Assembly: GCA_963667815.1 (NCBI GenBank)
Contig: OY764021.1
DNA length: 64,000 bases
Origin: Saccharicrinis sp963667815
GTDB taxonomy: Bacteria; Bacteroidota; Bacteroidia; Bacteroidales; Marinilabiliaceae
Direction: 5' to 3' (one strand)
The notes under the pieces are model-generated. The model did not search any database, was not told the DNA's origin, and saw nothing but the letters and a program-made list of their open reading frames with translations. The translations under genes were made by a program, and so were the position numbers. Below are positions 9,569 through 18,460 of the stretch, in pieces (within the stretch, counting starts at the first letter, position 1; the number at the start of each line of letters is the position of its first letter).

Positions 9569-10624
9569 ATGCAACATCCTATTTTTAGCAATAAAATTAC
9601 TATTGGTAGCTATCTTTTTATAGGCGCTGTTTTTATAATTATAGATTTTCTGTTAATACATTATGGGTATAAATGTACTATAGGTACGGCCTTGTTTCAA
9701 GCTGTTGTTTATGATGTAATTATTCTCCTTTTAGGAGGATCCCTTTGGTATCCTGTCTACTTTTTGGATAGAAATAAAGGTTCCATATTCAATATATTGC
9801 AGTTGGTGTTTGTTGGCATCTGTTTTCTTGGGATTTGGGCTTTTTCAGTATGGGGAGTTTTATCTTTATCAGAAGATTATTTCTCTTTTGAATCAACCCT
9901 TGATAATGCATTTATCTTAATACGGTTGTTGATTGGGGTTTTAATTTATATGCTCTTTATTTCTGTGTATTTTCTTATGATTCGTACTCAAAATGAAGAA
10001 GAACATTTGAAAGAAAAATTAGAACTAAAAAGCCTGTTAAAGGATACAGAACTTAATTTATTAAAGTCACAACTAAATCCACACTTCCTTTTCAATAGCC
10101 TTAATTCAATTAGTTCACTGACTCTATATGATACTGAAGGTGCGCGAGAAATGATTAGTAAATTGTCAGACTTTTTAAGATACTCTTTACGAAACAATCA
10201 ACAGAAATTGCTGCCTTTAAAAGAAGAGTTGGATAATTTAAGAAGGTATATGGATATTGAAAGGATTCGATTTGGTGATAAAATTAATTTTATTGAGCAT
10301 ATACAAATTGAATGTCAGGAAAAGTTAATGCCTGCTTTAATTATACAGCCATTAATAGAAAATGCATTTAAATATGGAGTATATAATTCTATTCTTACAA
10401 CCAATATTGAATTGCATGGTTATCTTAGAGATGGTGATTTGATCATATCATTACAAAATGACTATGAAGATGATATAGTAAAGAATGCTGGAGAAGGATT
10501 GGGACTATCAAATACCAAAGCCAGAATGCGAAAAATTTATGGAAGTAAAGATTTGGTTCGGATACAAAAGAGTGAACAAACCTTTCTTGTGGAATTAACA
10601 ATACCTCAATTTTTACAACGATGA
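9569..10624 (+). CDS. LytS-family sensor histidine kinase (HisKA_7TM-less, His_kinase PF06580 type)
   Basis: 351-aa membrane histidine kinase. Four hydrophobic segments fill residues 11-30, 43-66, 74-98 and 115-137. A short linker then leads to the dimerisation segment with phosphoacceptor H172 in QLNPHFLFNSLNS and an ATP-binding domain with N-box IIQPLIENAFKYG and G-box GEGLGLSNTKARM. There is no extracytoplasmic sensor domain, so the signal is probably sensed in the membrane or through the LiaF-like neighbour. The stop overlaps the response regulator start (ATGA at 10621), indicating translational coupling. Confidence 0.93.
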   Translation: MQHPIFSNKITIGSYLFIGAVFIIIDFLLIHYGYKCTIGTALFQAVVYDVIILLLGGSLWYPVYFLDRNKGSIFNILQLVFVGICFLGIWAFSVWGVLSLSEDYFSFESTLDNAFILIRLLIGVLIYMLFISVYFLMIRTQNEEEHLKEKLELKSLLKDTELNLLKSQLNPHFLFNSLNSISSLTLYDTEGAREMISKLSDFLRYSLRNNQQKLLPLKEELDNLRRYMDIERIRFGDKINFIEHIQIECQEKLMPALIIQPLIENAFKYGVYNSILTTNIELHGYLRDGDLIISLQNDYEDDIVKNAGEGLGLSNTKARMRKIYGSKDLVRIQKSEQTFLVELTIPQFLQR

Positions 10625-11373
10625 GTGATAAAGTAAATGTGGTTATTATTGATGATGAAAAGCCAGCCAGAGAAATAATCAAAGCCTATTTAAAACCTTT
10701 TACTGAAGTAGAAGTTATAGCGGAAGGAACTAATGGTTTTGAAGGGATTAAGCTCATTCAGCAATTTAATCCCGATTTGATTTTTCTGGATATTCAAATG
10801 CCTAAAGTCTCAGGTTTAGAAATGCTGGAAGTTGTTGATAATCCTCCTAAAGTTATTTTTACAACAGCTTATGATCAATTTGCAATAAAGGCTTTTGAGT
10901 TAAATGCCATTGATTATTTGTTAAAACCTTTCAGTAAAGATCGTTTTGAGCATGCTGTAAATAAGGTTTTGGAGTCTCAAAATACGTTACCTAAGGATTC
11001 TTTAAATACTATTATTGAGGATCAAAGTAGTAACCAAGAATCAATATTATCACGAATTGTTGTAAAGAAAGGTAGTAATCTTGAAATGATTCCTGTTGAT
11101 GAGGTTGTTTATATTGAAGCTTCTGACGACTTTGTTTTTATTCATACAGATGAAAATAGATACGTAAAGTCAAGAACTATGAAGTATTTTCAGTCGCATT
11201 TGAACGAAAATCAATTTGTAAGAATTCATAGATCTTATATTGTTAATATATCGCGTATTCATAAAATAGAACAATACGAAAAAGATAGTCATATTATAGT
11301 TTTAAAAAATAATACGAAAATAAAAGCAAGTAAGAATGGTTATAAACTACTTAAGGACGTATTGGAAATGTAA
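10621..11373 (+). CDS. LytTR-family response regulator
   Basis: 250-aa two-component regulator. The receiver domain (1-120) has acidic residues D11, D12, phosphoacceptor D57 (LIFLDIQMP), T82 and K102 (LLKPF). The C-terminal LytTR DNA-binding domain begins near 145 (RIVVKKGSNLEMIPVDEVVYIEA) and contains the FVRIHRSYIVN signature. LytTR proteins bind pairs of direct repeats about 21 bp apart. Such pairs occur before this operon and before the RND efflux operon at 29635, so both are likely targets. It is encoded with its kinase (4-bp overlap). Confidence 0.95.
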   Translation: MSDKVNVVIIDDEKPAREIIKAYLKPFTEVEVIAEGTNGFEGIKLIQQFNPDLIFLDIQMPKVSGLEMLEVVDNPPKVIFTTAYDQFAIKAFELNAIDYLLKPFSKDRFEHAVNKVLESQNTLPKDSLNTIIEDQSSNQESILSRIVVKKGSNLEMIPVDEVVYIEASDDFVFIHTDENRYVKSRTMKYFQSHLNENQFVRIHRSYIVNISRIHKIEQYEKDSHIIVLKNNTKIKASKNGYKLLKDVLEM

Positions 11374-11407
11374 ATCTATGTTTTTTATTAATTCTCAATT
11401 TTTAAAG

Positions 11408-11415
11408 TAATTTTG
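11408..11415 (+). promoter_or_regulatory. Candidate -7 element for ribF
   Basis: TAATTTTG matches TAnnTTTG exactly, 21 bp before the ribF ATG. No clear -33 TTG. Confidence 0.5.
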
Positions 11416-11436
11416 TAGCCAAATTTAGCAAGTGAA

Positions 11437-12378
11437 ATGAAGGTATATTCAAATCCGGAATCGTATAGTGGTGCAGATACAGTAGTTACTTTAGGAATGT
11501 TTGATGGAGTTCATGCAGGACATAAGAAATTACTTAGTCATGTAATGGATGTATCAAAAGAAAAATCACTTACTCCCACTGTTTTGACTTTTTGGCCACA
11601 TCCTAGAATGGTCTTAAAAAAAGACGATGATTCGTTACAATTTATTACTACGCTGGATGAGAAAACGGTTATTATAAGTCAGCAGGGAATAGAGCAGTTG
11701 TTTCTTTTATCTTTTGATAAAGAACTGGCATCTAAAACAGCCGAAGAATTTATTGTTGAGATTTTGATTGAAAAAATCAAAATGAAACATTTGGTTGTAG
11801 GATACAATCATAGATTTGGCAGAGATCGGGTTCATGATTTCAAAGTATATCAACAATTGGCTGAGAAATATAATTTCACAATATCGAGAGTAGATGCAGT
11901 TTATGAGGGAGAAGTGGCTGTAAGTTCAACTGCAGTTCGTAATTTATTAAACGAAGGCAAAGTATATGAAGCCAATCGTATATTAGGTTATGATTATTCT
12001 ATTTTTGGAACTGTAACGGGCGGTAAAAAATTAGGAAGAAAATTAGGGTACCCAACAGCTAACATAAAACCTAATGAACATTATAAACTAATTCCCGGAA
12101 AGGGCGTTTATGCTTGTTTGGTTAATGTTATTGGTAAACAATATGGGGGAATGCTAAATGTTGGAGTTCGTCCCACCGTGAATTCAGATGATTTTGAACT
12201 TAGTATTGAAGTTCATATTCTGGATTTCAATCAAGATATTTATTCAGAAGAAGTGACTGTTTCATTTATTCAAAAAGTTCGTGAAGAACAAAAATTTGAA
12301 GGACTTGAAGCCTTGGTTGCTCAATTAAAGAATGATGAGTTAACTATTCGTAAATTACTAAAGGATTACATTGGCTAA
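11437..12378 (+). CDS. ribF: Bifunctional riboflavin kinase / FAD synthetase
   Basis: Converts riboflavin to FMN and FMN to FAD. The 313-aa protein has the N-terminal nucleotidyltransferase domain with LGMFDGVHAGHKKLL (residues 19-33) and the VSSTAVR motif near 165, followed by the C-terminal flavokinase domain starting at GTVTGGKKLGRKLGYPTANI (about residue 190) with the PTAN motif. Length is typical of the bifunctional bacterial enzyme. It sits alone between the LytTR regulator and ahcY. Confidence 0.96.
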   Translation: MKVYSNPESYSGADTVVTLGMFDGVHAGHKKLLSHVMDVSKEKSLTPTVLTFWPHPRMVLKKDDDSLQFITTLDEKTVIISQQGIEQLFLLSFDKELASKTAEEFIVEILIEKIKMKHLVVGYNHRFGRDRVHDFKVYQQLAEKYNFTISRVDAVYEGEVAVSSTAVRNLLNEGKVYEANRILGYDYSIFGTVTGGKKLGRKLGYPTANIKPNEHYKLIPGKGVYACLVNVIGKQYGGMLNVGVRPTVNSDDFELSIEVHILDFNQDIYSEEVTVSFIQKVREEQKFEGLEALVAQLKNDELTIRKLLKDYIG

Positions 12379-12413
12379 TTTTATAATTATCTGATAGTTT
12401 GCTCTTTTTTTAC

Positions 12414-12421
12414 TACTTTTG
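12414..12421 (+). promoter_or_regulatory. Candidate -7 element for ahcY
   Basis: TACTTTTG matches TAnnTTTG exactly, 25 bp before the ahcY ATG. A TTTG lies only 12 bp upstream, too close for the usual -33 position. Confidence 0.5.
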
Positions 12422-12446
12422 CAGTCTATAACAAAAATACTTAAAT

Positions 12447-13871
12447 ATGTCTGAAATTTTAACAGATACTCTTCCATACAAAGTTAAGGATATGGCAGAG
12501 GCTGAGTTTGGAAGAAAAGAAATTGAGATAGCAGAAAAAGAAATGCCTGGATTAATGGCATTGAGAGATAAATATGGAGAATCTAAACCTTTGAAAGGTG
12601 CAAAAATTATGGGTTCTCTTCATATGACTGTACAAACAGCAGTTCTAATTGAAACTTTAGTTGCTTTAGGTGCTGAGGTTAGATGGTGTAGCTGTAACAT
12701 TTATAGTACACAGGATCATGCAGCAGCAGCTATTGCAGAAACAGGTGTACCTGTATTTGCCTGGAAAGGTGAAACACTAGAAGAATATTGGTGGTGTACA
12801 GACAGAGCTTTGGATTTTGGTAATGGCGAAGGACCTGATTTAATTGTTGATGATGGTGGTGATGCAACAATGATGATTCACCTTGGATGCGAGGCAGAAA
12901 AAGATAGTTCAGTTTTAGATAAAGATCTATCAGAAGAAGGTGAAGATTTTCGTGAGCTTGTTGCTAAATTAAAAGAAGTATTAGCAAAAAATCCTACTCG
13001 TTGGACTAAAGCTGCCGAAAAATGTCAGGGAGTAAGTGAAGAAACAACAACTGGTGTTCACCGTTTATACCACATGATGGAAAAAGGAGAGTTGTTATTC
13101 CCTGCCATCAATGTAAATGATTCTGTAACTAAGTCTAAGTTTGATAACTTATACGGATGTAGAGAAAGTTTAGCTGACGGTATTAAGCGTGGTACTGATG
13201 TTATGGTAGCTGGTAAAACTGTTCTAGTTTGTGGTTATGGTGATGTAGGTAAAGGATGTGCGCAAAGTATGCGTGGATTTGGTGCCAGAGTATTGGTTAC
13301 TGAAATTGATCCGATTTGTGCATTACAAGCAGCTATGGAAGGTTTTGAAGTAACCACAACAGAAGATGCTTTATGTGAAGCTGATATTTACGTTACAACA
13401 ACCGGTAATAAAGATATTATTACTATTGATCACATGGCTAAAATGAAAGATCAAGCTATTGTTTGTAATATAGGACACTTTGATAATGAGATTCAAGTTG
13501 AAAAACTTGAAAAATTTCCGGGAATTAAAGAAAAGAATATTAAGCCACAGGTAGATATGTTTGAATTCCCTGATGGTCATGCAATTATTCTTCTTTCAAG
13601 AGGTCGTTTGGTAAATCTTGGTAATGCAACTGGTCACCCAAGCTTTGTGATGAGTAATTCATTCACAAACCAAACATTAGCTCAGTTAGAATTGTGGGAA
13701 AAAGATTATGAAGTTGGTGTTTATACCTTACCTAAAAAATTAGATGAGGAAGTAGCTCGTTTACACTTAGCAAAGTTAGGCGTAAAGTTAACTCAACTAT
13801 CTAAAGAGCAAGCTGATTATATTGGGGTTCCTCAGGAAGGTCCATACAAGCCAGAGCATTATAGATATTAA
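12447..13871 (+). CDS. ahcY: Adenosylhomocysteinase
   Basis: Reversibly hydrolyses S-adenosylhomocysteine to homocysteine and adenosine, with NAD as cofactor, in the activated methyl cycle. The 474-aa length fits the long bacterial form. Visible motifs are SLHMTVQTAVLIETL, CSCNIYSTQDHAAAAIA, the substrate-binding ENDSVTKSKFDN-type segment (VNDSVTKSKFDNLYGC), the NAD-binding GYGDVGKGCAQS near 262, and the C-terminal KPEHYRY. It has its own promoter element and a strong terminator. Confidence 0.98.
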   Translation: MSEILTDTLPYKVKDMAEAEFGRKEIEIAEKEMPGLMALRDKYGESKPLKGAKIMGSLHMTVQTAVLIETLVALGAEVRWCSCNIYSTQDHAAAAIAETGVPVFAWKGETLEEYWWCTDRALDFGNGEGPDLIVDDGGDATMMIHLGCEAEKDSSVLDKDLSEEGEDFRELVAKLKEVLAKNPTRWTKAAEKCQGVSEETTTGVHRLYHMMEKGELLFPAINVNDSVTKSKFDNLYGCRESLADGIKRGTDVMVAGKTVLVCGYGDVGKGCAQSMRGFGARVLVTEIDPICALQAAMEGFEVTTTEDALCEADIYVTTTGNKDIITIDHMAKMKDQAIVCNIGHFDNEIQVEKLEKFPGIKEKNIKPQVDMFEFPDGHAIILLSRGRLVNLGNATGHPSFVMSNSFTNQTLAQLELWEKDYEVGVYTLPKKLDEEVARLHLAKLGVKLTQLSKEQADYIGVPQEGPYKPEHYRY

Positions 13872-13894
13872 TAAGATATTTTGATATAAATATG

Positions 13895-13926
13895 AAAGGG
13901 TTTGCAAACATGCAAACCCTTTTTTT
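13895..13926 (+). terminator. Rho-independent terminator after ahcY
   Basis: Perfect 12-bp stem AAAGGGTTTGCA / TGCAAACCCTTT (13895-13906 with 13911-13922), AACA loop, followed by a U-tract. Confidence 0.95.
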
Positions 13927-13947
13927 ATAGTAACTTAAATATTCGTT

Positions 13948-14382
13948 TTAATTCGGCATTATGTTTTTGGCAAATGTGTTATTAGGATATTTTCTTTGAT
14001 CCTTATTTGAATGACCTTTAGAGATCCATCTTTCAGCTGCCTCCGGAGTAGTGAAGACTTTAAATCGATATCGTTCTAACTGAATTAAACGTGTAAAAAT
14101 CATTGCCAGTGCTGTATCAACCGGATTTGTGATAATTATAGCTACCTTAAGAGTGTTAAAGCGGCTAAACATTTTTACATTTACCTCAATAATGTTATAC
14201 AAATCAGCAGGGTGAAACCCAAATGATGCATTTCTGGCATCAATTATTCCTTTTAGGTTTTCTGGTAAATGATTCTCTTTCATTAAAGAGTTGATATAAT
14301 TTACGATTTCCCCTTGATTGATTTTGTCTTTAAATACAGCTTCTATGTATTCTTTCCCCTCGTTGTAATTGTATGTTACCAT
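13948..14382 (-). CDS. SpoIIAA-like / STAS-type small protein
   Basis: 144 aa, soluble, without signal peptide. The pattern (short beta strands with MVTYNYNEGKEYIEAVFKDKI, then GIIDARNASFGF, KVAIIITNPVDTALAMIFTRL and a C-terminal FKVFTTPEAAERWI) resembles the SpoIIAA-like family seen in many Bacteroidota; the last motif is a common end of that fold. No phosphorylatable Ser after Asp is obvious. It lies 62 bp downstream of the orphan chemoreceptor on the same strand, so the two may be co-transcribed and functionally linked, which is inference. Confidence 0.65.
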   Translation of the reverse strand: MVTYNYNEGKEYIEAVFKDKINQGEIVNYINSLMKENHLPENLKGIIDARNASFGFHPADLYNIIEVNVKMFSRFNTLKVAIIITNPVDTALAMIFTRLIQLERYRFKVFTTPEAAERWISKGHSNKDQRKYPNNTFAKNIMPN

Positions 14383-14444
14383 AGCCCTTAAATTGTGTTA
14401 GAAATTGGTATAATATTTAATTTTTGTTCTCAATTTATTTTAGT

Positions 14445-15617
14445 TTATGCTATTTGAATCGCTTTGCGTTTTAATGAATGATTTATTGATATGACTTCTG
14501 CTTGTTTGTACTGATATAATTTTACAATGTTCGTGAGCTTTTGGGCAGTATCAAGCAATGAACCTGATGTCGCATTTAATTCTTCACTTGAAGCAGCATT
14601 TTCTTGAACAGACTTAGTAAGTTCTTGTATGGAAGCATTTATTTGTCCTGCCCCGATATTCATTTCCTGATTAGCTGTTGCCACTTCAGTAACAAGCTCT
14701 GTTGACTTTTGAGTTTCTATATTTAGGTCACTAATTTCTTTCATCACCTGGTTGATTTTTTCAACACCTGACATTGTTAATTGATTTATTTCAGAAGCTG
14801 ATGTGGTAGACTGTTCAGCTAAGGTTCGAACTTCATTTGCAACAACCGAGAAACCTTTGCCTGCAGCACCAGCTTTAGAGGCTTCAATCGAGGCATTTAA
14901 GGCTAAAATATTGGTTTGATTAGCAATTTGGCTCACTATTTCAACTTCCTGATTAATTTGTCTCATTAGTTCTACTGCTTCTTGAACTGTTTGGAATGAT
15001 GCCTGCAATTGCGTGTTTGTTTTTGTGCTAATATTTTTTGATTCTAAAGCGTTATTTGAATTGTTTTGGATATTAGCGCTCATTTCTTCAATAGAAGTAG
15101 ATATTTCTTCAATGCCACTGGCTTGTTCACTGGCACTATTACTAATTGAACTGGTACTTGAGTTTATCTGAGAACTCGAATTAAGTAATTCAGTTGCGCT
15201 TATATCCAAATCGGTCATTAATTCTCGTGTAGAAGTAATGAGTTGTTGAACAGATTCTACAATATCTTTAATCTCGAATTTCTCATTCTTATATTTCTCA
15301 TCTATATCAGCAGTAATGTCCTTGTTACTCATTTTTTTAACAACTTCTGTTAAGTGCTGTATGGGAGCTTTTACTCTTTTTGCCAGAAAATAATAGCTTG
15401 CTATAATCATAACAATAGCAATGGGAACAGCCCATATTAAATGTATCAGTCCTTTTTGTCCTACAGTAAAGCCAAAGCATGCAATGGCATCCATAACCAA
15501 TAAAAATACAGATCCTATAAAGAATACAAATGTGTTTTTAAAAGTGATTCTTAAAATTCCCCAGCACACTAATCCGGCGAGTATTATTAACGAAATTCCC
15601 AAAGTGAAGATACTCAT
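14445..15617 (-). CDS. Methyl-accepting chemotaxis-type signalling protein without a periplasmic sensor domain
   Basis: 390 aa. Three hydrophobic helices fill residues 3-22, 29-50 and 58-78, with almost no extracytoplasmic loops. A HAMP-like linker follows (LAKRVKAPIQHLTEVVKKM), then a long coiled coil with the conserved hairpin tip IANQTNILALNASIEASKAG and VVANEVRTLAEQST. The tip is close to the CheA-contacting consensus. Most chemoreceptors have a sensory domain between the membrane helices; this one does not. No che genes are in the window. It may signal from the membrane state or act through the SpoIIAA-like gene downstream. Confidence 0.85.
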   Translation of the reverse strand: MSIFTLGISLIILAGLVCWGILRITFKNTFVFFIGSVFLLVMDAIACFGFTVGQKGLIHLIWAVPIAIVMIIASYYFLAKRVKAPIQHLTEVVKKMSNKDITADIDEKYKNEKFEIKDIVESVQQLITSTRELMTDLDISATELLNSSSQINSSTSSISNSASEQASGIEEISTSIEEMSANIQNNSNNALESKNISTKTNTQLQASFQTVQEAVELMRQINQEVEIVSQIANQTNILALNASIEASKAGAAGKGFSVVANEVRTLAEQSTTSASEINQLTMSGVEKINQVMKEISDLNIETQKSTELVTEVATANQEMNIGAGQINASIQELTKSVQENAASSEELNATSGSLLDTAQKLTNIVKLYQYKQAEVISINHSLKRKAIQIA

Positions 15618-15932
15618 AGTAGTTTGTTAGATTAAACACGTCATAAGTTCTTAGTAATTTACGAAAAAATATAAATATTTTCAAGACTTCAGATTTCATT
15701 ATTCTGAATAGGATCATTTTCTATTTTATTGTTACGCTTTAAGTTATGTAAATGTTTATTTTTTAGCGTGACAAAAATGTGACATATTGTAATAGTCAGA
15801 TAATCAGTAAGTGCAAGAGTGCGATGAATGATGTTTTTTTCGGATTATTGGTTAGGTATTGTTTAAAATGAAAATTATTAAGGGGATTTGTAAGATAAAA
15901 TTATCTTATGTATCCCCTTAAGAGTATGAATA
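15618..15932. other. Intergenic region between mpl and the chemoreceptor
   Basis: About 315 bp. It holds a long hairpin just after mpl (15878-15921). It also has two direct GTGACA hexamers with an 11-bp period (15768-15773 and 15779-15784), about 150 bp upstream of the chemoreceptor start. No exact TAnnTTTG is seen for the chemoreceptor. Confidence 0.4.
15878..15921 (-). terminator. Long hairpin downstream of mpl, probable terminator
   Basis: Nested perfect stems: TTAAGGGGAT (15878-15887) with ATCCCCTTAA (15912-15921), and TAAGATAA with TTATCTTA inside, with 3-nt internal loops. On the minus strand it begins 12 bp after the mpl stop. The following tract is U-rich but interrupted. Confidence 0.6.
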
Positions 15933-17288
15933 TTAGATCAATTCGTTTGAAAAGGTGTTAAAATCAATGCCCGAAAAGTTTCCGGAGCTCATTAATAACA
16001 AATTCTTATCTTTCCATTCAATATCTTTAAGTTCTTTCTGTAATAATTCAGTATCGTTAAATACTTTAACATTATCTGAACCAAAAGCCTTTAAGACTTC
16101 ATCAATAGTTATTTTGGGTAACTTTTTATGTTCAACCACTTGAGGGTTAAAATATACAAAGGCTATATCAGCTTTATTCATTGTACCTTTATATTGAGGG
16201 AGAAAGTCTTTATTTAAGCTACTAAAAGTATGTAGTTCCATACAGGCCACTAATGTTCTTTTTATGTTTTGATTTTTAACAGCTTCAACTGTTGCCTTAA
16301 GTTTTGAGGGAGAATGTGCAAAATCAAGGTATATAGTAGATTGATCTGTTTGTTTTAGTGTTTGCAATCTTTTGGCAGCTCCCTTGAATGTAGAGATGGC
16401 TTTGAGAAAAGCTTCATCGTCTATACCCAATTCTGCGCATACAAGTCTTGCTCCATTAATGTTTTGTAAGTTATGTCCTCCAAATATTGATAAAGAATAT
16501 TTCTTATCATTAAAACCTATGGTTGTTTGTCCATTCTCTATACAAGATTCAATTTCATCATAGGCTAATGATTTAATATCCTTACGTAATGTTTGGGAAA
16601 TATTTTGCAATTCTTCATCTAAAAGATACCAAACAAGTGTACCATCTTTTTCAATAGAATCTGAAAATATTTTAAACTGTTCTACATAATTACCCCAAGT
16701 TGGAAAAACATTGATATGATCCCAGGCCACACCAGTTAGTAAAGCAATATGTGGTTTGTACCAATGGAATTTAGGACGGAGATCTATAGGTGAAGATAAA
16801 TATTCGTCTCCTTCGAAAATTGCTATAGGTGCATCATGCGAAAGACTAACCATGGTATCAAACCCTTCAATTTGAGCTCCAACCATGTAGTCAAACTTGT
16901 AATTCAAAGTTTTTAATACATGCATTACCATAGAAGTAATGGTTGTTTTACCATGACTTCCTCCAATAACTACTCTCTTCTTATCTTTACATTGTTCGTA
17001 TAAATATTCCGGATAGGAGTATACTTTTAAATTTAGTTCCTGTGCTCTTATTAGTTCAGGATTATCTTTTCGTGCGTGCATTCCTAAAATGATAACATCA
17101 ATCTGATCATTTATTTTTTCAGGAAACCACCCATACTCTTCAGGAAATAAGCCATGTTTTTGTAGTCTGCTTTTTGATGGATCAAAAATTTCATCGTCCG
17201 ATCCTGTAACTTTATATCCTTTTGAATGAAGTGCAATGGCTAAGTTGTGCATAGCAGCACCGCCAATAGCTATAAAATGAATATGCAT
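15933..17288 (-). CDS. mpl: Mpl-type Mur ligase (UDP-MurNAc : tripeptide ligase, peptidoglycan recycling)
   Basis: 451-aa Mur ligase. The N-terminal Rossmann-like domain begins MHIHFIAIGGAAMHNLAIAL, the P-loop is GGSHGKTT (109-116), and the central ligase domain has AIFEGDEYLSSPID and GVAWDHINVFPTW. The C-terminal domain contains DFAHSPSKLKATV. The GGAAMHNLA start and EGDEY motif match Mpl, which reattaches recycled L-Ala-D-Glu-meso-DAP to UDP-MurNAc, better than MurC. The gene is divergent from the DUF3810 gene with 97 bp between. Confidence 0.87.
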   Translation of the reverse strand: MHIHFIAIGGAAMHNLAIALHSKGYKVTGSDDEIFDPSKSRLQKHGLFPEEYGWFPEKINDQIDVIILGMHARKDNPELIRAQELNLKVYSYPEYLYEQCKDKKRVVIGGSHGKTTITSMVMHVLKTLNYKFDYMVGAQIEGFDTMVSLSHDAPIAIFEGDEYLSSPIDLRPKFHWYKPHIALLTGVAWDHINVFPTWGNYVEQFKIFSDSIEKDGTLVWYLLDEELQNISQTLRKDIKSLAYDEIESCIENGQTTIGFNDKKYSLSIFGGHNLQNINGARLVCAELGIDDEAFLKAISTFKGAAKRLQTLKQTDQSTIYLDFAHSPSKLKATVEAVKNQNIKRTLVACMELHTFSSLNKDFLPQYKGTMNKADIAFVYFNPQVVEHKKLPKITIDEVLKAFGSDNVKVFNDTELLQKELKDIEWKDKNLLLMSSGNFSGIDFNTFSNELI

Positions 17289-17315
17289 AACATAAATTAA
17301 ATCAACAGTTAAAAA

Positions 17316-17342
17316 TTGGCTTACAAATTAGCATTATATTTG
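17316..17342 (+). promoter_or_regulatory. Promoter of the DUF3810 gene
   Basis: TTG at 17316-17318, 16-bp spacer, then TATATTTG (17335-17342), an exact TAnnTTTG, 43 bp before the ATG. Confidence 0.6.
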
Positions 17343-17385
17343 TTGCCTTAGCGAAAGTAATAAGAATACCTTTCAAATCCATACA

Positions 17386-18456
17386 ATGCTTTACTTCAAA
17401 AAATATTTCAAACAATCTATTCCTTTTTTATTAGCATTATTCACCTACATTACTTTTCTTATTTTTAAGAATAATGCGGCTTTAACAGAGCATATCTATG
17501 CCAGATTAATATATCCTGGAATCGCTTATGTTCTATCTCATATTTCAAGTGTATTTCCATTTTCAATAGATGATGCGTTTTATGTTTCTTTGGTTCTATT
17601 GTTAATATTAGGTGTAGGTATGGTACTTGTTAGAAAAAGATCTTTGAAATGGTTTTTCCTCAGATTTTTCCAAATGTTAGCTATGGTATATTTTTTGTTT
17701 TATTGGTTCTGGGGATTTAATTATTTAAGGTTGGATGCTCATGATCGTATAGGAATTGAAAAATCTGAAGCTAATAAGGAAACGTTAATTGAGGTTTTAA
17801 ATTTGGTGATTGAGAATACAAACAAATCGTACATTTCATTTGTTGGTAAAGATAGTGTCAATTATCAAGCGGTATTAGAACCCTCAATAGAGCAATTGCA
17901 AAAAACATTAAACTATAATTATCCAAATGGGCAAAGGCGTGTTAAGCATATTTTGTTTAGTAATTTTTTTGCTAAGGCTTCCATATTAGGTTATTATGGT
18001 CCGTTTTTTAATGAAGTACATGTTAATTCTTATTTGTCAGTTTGGGATAAACCAATTGTAACAGCACATGAAATGAGTCATCAGCTGGGTATTACAAGTG
18101 AGGCAGAAGCTAATTTTTATGCGTGGATGATAACAGTTCACTCAAATGATCAGTTTACTAATTATAGTGGGTGGCTATATGCTTTGGGGTTCTTTTTGTA
18201 TCAATCAAGAGCCTTAACAGATCAAAAGGAAATAATAAAAAAAATAAGACCTGAAGTAGTTTCGGATTTTAGAGCACGTAGAGAATATTGGAAGAATTTA
18301 AGGAGTGAAAAAATAGATGAGGCAGCACGAAAAGTAAATGATGCCTATTTGAAATCAAATCAAGTGGAAAAAGGTATTGCAGATTATGGAGGTATGGTTC
18401 AGTTGATTATTGATTATTATCTATCAAACACTAATAATGAAATATTTAAAAAGTAA
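17386..18456 (+). CDS. DUF3810 membrane protein with a zincin-like HExxH motif
   Basis: 356 aa. Membrane helices lie near residues 12-28, 64-82 and 92-112, followed by a large soluble domain. It contains HEMSHQLG (H228) followed by EAEANFYAW about ten residues on, the HExxH...E layout of gluzincin metallopeptidases. This supports a membrane-bound zinc peptidase, but no substrate is known and activity is inferred. The stop codon is 4 bp before the HAD phosphatase start, so the two genes form an operon. Confidence 0.8.
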   Translation: MLYFKKYFKQSIPFLLALFTYITFLIFKNNAALTEHIYARLIYPGIAYVLSHISSVFPFSIDDAFYVSLVLLLILGVGMVLVRKRSLKWFFLRFFQMLAMVYFLFYWFWGFNYLRLDAHDRIGIEKSEANKETLIEVLNLVIENTNKSYISFVGKDSVNYQAVLEPSIEQLQKTLNYNYPNGQRRVKHILFSNFFAKASILGYYGPFFNEVHVNSYLSVWDKPIVTAHEMSHQLGITSEAEANFYAWMITVHSNDQFTNYSGWLYALGFFLYQSRALTDQKEIIKKIRPEVVSDFRARREYWKNLRSEKIDEAARKVNDAYLKSNQVEKGIADYGGMVQLIIDYYLSNTNNEIFKK

Positions 18457-18460
18457 TTAT

